Shown piece by piece: positions 5,976 to 7,438 of a DNA stretch of 7,438 bases. The position numbers and the translations under genes were made by a program. The first letter of the stretch is position 1; each line of letters starts with the position of its first letter. A model generated the notes under the pieces. The model was not told where the DNA came from, ran no database searches, and saw nothing but the letters and a program-made list of their open reading frames with translations. Location: positions 1 through 7,438 of the forward strand of contig JALOOS010000078.1 in the NCBI GenBank assembly GCA_025454275.1. Reading direction: 5' to 3'. The stretch is from Desulfobacterales bacterium. GTDB taxonomy: Bacteria; Desulfobacterota; Desulfobacteria; Desulfobacterales; SpSt-501.

Positions 5976-7438
5976 TTATCCGCCTCCTCCGTCGTCTGCA
6001 CATCCACCAGTCGGCCGTTGAAAATGTCGATGGCCTCGGCCACCAGCGGATGGTTGAGCGTTTGAGTGACACGCGCCCGGCTGTGTTCACGCGCAGCGCG
6101 CGCGGCCGGCGCCGCCGCTTCGTTCGCGGCAATCGCGATCTGCGCCTCAGCCCCCAGCACCTCGGCACAGACCTCCCGCAGCAGGGTCAGGTTTTTCTCG
6201 CGCCGGAGCATGGAGGCGGCATAGGAATTCTCCGGGGGTTGAATTTCCCATCGACCGTCGGCGAGCCGGCGCAGTTCGCATTTCTTCAGGGTTGCGGCGA
6301 GGCTCGGCTGCCGTTGGGCGGCCGCCGCGCTGATGCGCTGCCAGAGCGAATCCCCCGGGGCTTCGGTGGATGCCGCCTCTGCGGGGGCCGGGGCCGTGGA
6401 GGCACCTGCGCGCGGCGCCTCGGAAGCGGATCCCTCCCCGGCTCCGGGTGGGGATCCCCCCGGCGGGGCCGCTCGGGTGCCTCCTCCGTCGTCAGGCGGT
6501 CGGACCTCCTCGCCGCCGACCTCCCGGCGCAGCTCGTCGAGCTTATGGATCAAGGCATCGATGGACAGGGCGGCGGGACGCTGCCGGACTTTGAAAAACA
6601 CCATTTCCAGGGCCAGCTTCGGATTCGCGGAAAGGCGCATCGCCGGCTCCTCGCGGTAGAGGATCTCGGCCGTGTGCTGGAGCTCGAGCGCTGATGCTTG
6701 GCGGGCCAGTTCCTGGAAGGCGTCGAGCTCCCCGGGGGGCAGATCGACCAGACGCGCAGCGTCGCCGCCCGCATGCATGACGAGAAGATCGCGGAAGCCG
6801 TCGACCAGGTCGGCGTGGACCCGCTTGAGGTCGTGACCCCGGTCGAACACCTCCTCGAGTGCGAGCAGGTAGCGCTTGAGATCGCCCGCCATCAGGGCCT
6901 CCATGAGCGCATGCACCTGGCCGCGGCCGACGACCCCCAATGTCTCCAGCACCTGAGCGTGCGATATCGATTTCTCCCCGCAGGCCATGACCTGGTCGAG
7001 CAGGCTCAAGCTGTCCCGGATGCTCCCGCCCGCTTCGTGGGCGATCACACCCAGGCTTTCGGAGTCGACCGTAACCGCCTCCCGGGCACAGATCTCGGCC
7101 AGGTAGGCGCAGACGGCGCTCCGGCGGATGCGCCGGAAATCGTAGCGCTGGCAGCGCGACAGGATGGTAATCGGAATGCGATGGGCCTCGGTGGTGGCAA
7201 AGACGAACAGCACGTGCTCCGGCGGCTCCTCCAGCGTCTTCAACAGCGCGTTGAAGGCCGGGGTGCTGAGCATGTGAACTTCATCGATGATGTAGATCTT
7301 GTATCGGCTGTGGGCCGGCATGTACTTGACGTTTTCACGCAGCTCCCGGACCTGGTCCACGCTGTTGTTGGAGGCCCCGTCGATCTCGAAGACATCGACG
7401 CTGTGCCCGCCGGTGATGTCCGTGCAGGAGGCGCACTG
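5972..7438 (-). CDS. dnaX: DNA polymerase III subunit gamma/tau, N-terminus missing
   Basis: 488 codons are visible; the frame runs off the right edge, so the N-terminal region with the Walker A motif and first zinc ligands lies outside. The DnaX AAA+ ATPase is the motor of the clamp loader that places the beta clamp on primed DNA. Numbering from the edge: QCASC holds the last two zinc-module cysteines (2, 5), EIDGASN is at 18-24, Walker B IIDEVH at 50-55 (D52, E53), and the SRC motif with the arginine finger at 94-96. GSIRDSLSLLDQ marks sensor 2. A low-complexity Pro/Ala/Gly linker at about 309-363 leads to a C-terminal domain ending HPLVAEAIDIFNGRLVDVQ, a tau-like end. I found no A-rich slippery site for making a short gamma form. 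The GTG at 7360 is an internal valine, not a start. The stop overlaps ebfC by 4 nt. Confidence 0.97.
   Translation of the reverse strand, partial: QCASCTDITGGHSVDVFEIDGASNNSVDQVRELRENVKYMPAHSRYKIYIIDEVHMLSTPAFNALLKTLEEPPEHVLFVFATTEAHRIPITILSRCQRYDFRRIRRSAVCAYLAEICAREAVTVDSESLGVIAHEAGGSIRDSLSLLDQVMACGEKSISHAQVLETLGVVGRGQVHALMEALMAGDLKRYLLALEEVFDRGHDLKRVHADLVDGFRDLLVMHAGGDAARLVDLPPGELDAFQELARQASALELQHTAEILYREEPAMRLSANPKLALEMVFFKVRQRPAALSIDALIHKLDELRREVGGEEVRPPDDGGGTRAAPPGGSPPGAGEGSASEAPRAGASTAPAPAEAASTEAPGDSLWQRISAAAAQRQPSLAATLKKCELRRLADGRWEIQPPENSYAASMLRREKNLTLLREVCAEVLGAEAQIAIAANEAAAPAARAAREHSRARVTQTLNHPLVAEAIDIFNGRLVDVQTTEEADK
5983..5987 (-). promoter_or_regulatory. Ribosome binding site of ebfC within the dnaX 3' end
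   Basis: GGAGG, part of the longer GGAGGAGG (5983-5990), lies 7 nt before the ebfC ATG. Because that ATG shares bases with the dnaX stop, ebfC is likely translated by reinitiation from dnaX, with this strong site boosting its output over the clamp loader protein. Confidence 0.75.

Noticed and set aside
6456..6461. G6 run in the dnaX linker (coding strand, frame G GGG GGA) as a programmed -1 frameshift site producing a gamma form
   Set aside because: Reading on in the -1 frame I met no stop for roughly 300 nt, so no short gamma product would result. There is also no A-rich slippery heptamer or clear stimulatory element.

Overview
The window is GC-rich chromosomal DNA from a bacterium, most likely an anaerobic or facultative member of the Desulfobacterota (former Deltaproteobacteria). 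Two things point there: a 'type B' sdhCAB/frdCAB operon with a single cytochrome b subunit, whose flavoprotein resembles the Bacteroides/Geobacter branch, and a dnaX-ebfC-recR-ykgJ gene order. This placement is an inference from gene content and base composition. No species can be named.

Plus strand, left (1-2887). The tail of a cytochrome b subunit (sdhC, cut by the window edge) is followed by a complete flavoprotein subunit (sdhA, 637 aa) and a complete iron-sulfur subunit (sdhB, 254 aa). sdhA and sdhB are translationally coupled through a GTGA overlap. Together they form a membrane-bound succinate:quinone oxidoreductase that links succinate/fumarate interconversion to the quinone pool. All the main FAD, substrate and Fe-S ligands are visible.

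Middle (2888-3335). About 450 bases without a credible gene separate the two convergent gene groups. The first part is T-rich low-complexity DNA: a heptamer repeated three and a half times, a T9 tract, and ctccgac-like repeats. The second part is GC-rich and holds an exact 31-bp direct repeat (copies 231 bp apart) and a long imperfect inverted repeat. This is the least explained part of the window. No classical stem-plus-T-run terminator is evident for either operon.

Minus strand, right (3336-7438). Reading leftwards from the right edge come dnaX (N-terminus off the window), ebfC/ybaB, recR, a YkgJ-family cysteine-cluster protein and a soluble hybrid histidine kinase with a C-terminal receiver domain. 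Junctions are very tight: a 4-nt ATGA overlap, a 27-nt gap, a 14-nt overlap and a 23-nt gap. They look like a single transcription unit. The first three genes are the widely conserved clamp-loader / nucleoid-associated protein / recombination mediator module. The last two are accessory additions whose roles are not evident from sequence.

Overall this is mostly ordinary housekeeping sequence. I found no clear new system. The points worth a second look are the repeat-rich convergent intergenic region and the attachment of the YkgJ protein and the sensor-less kinase to the recR operon.
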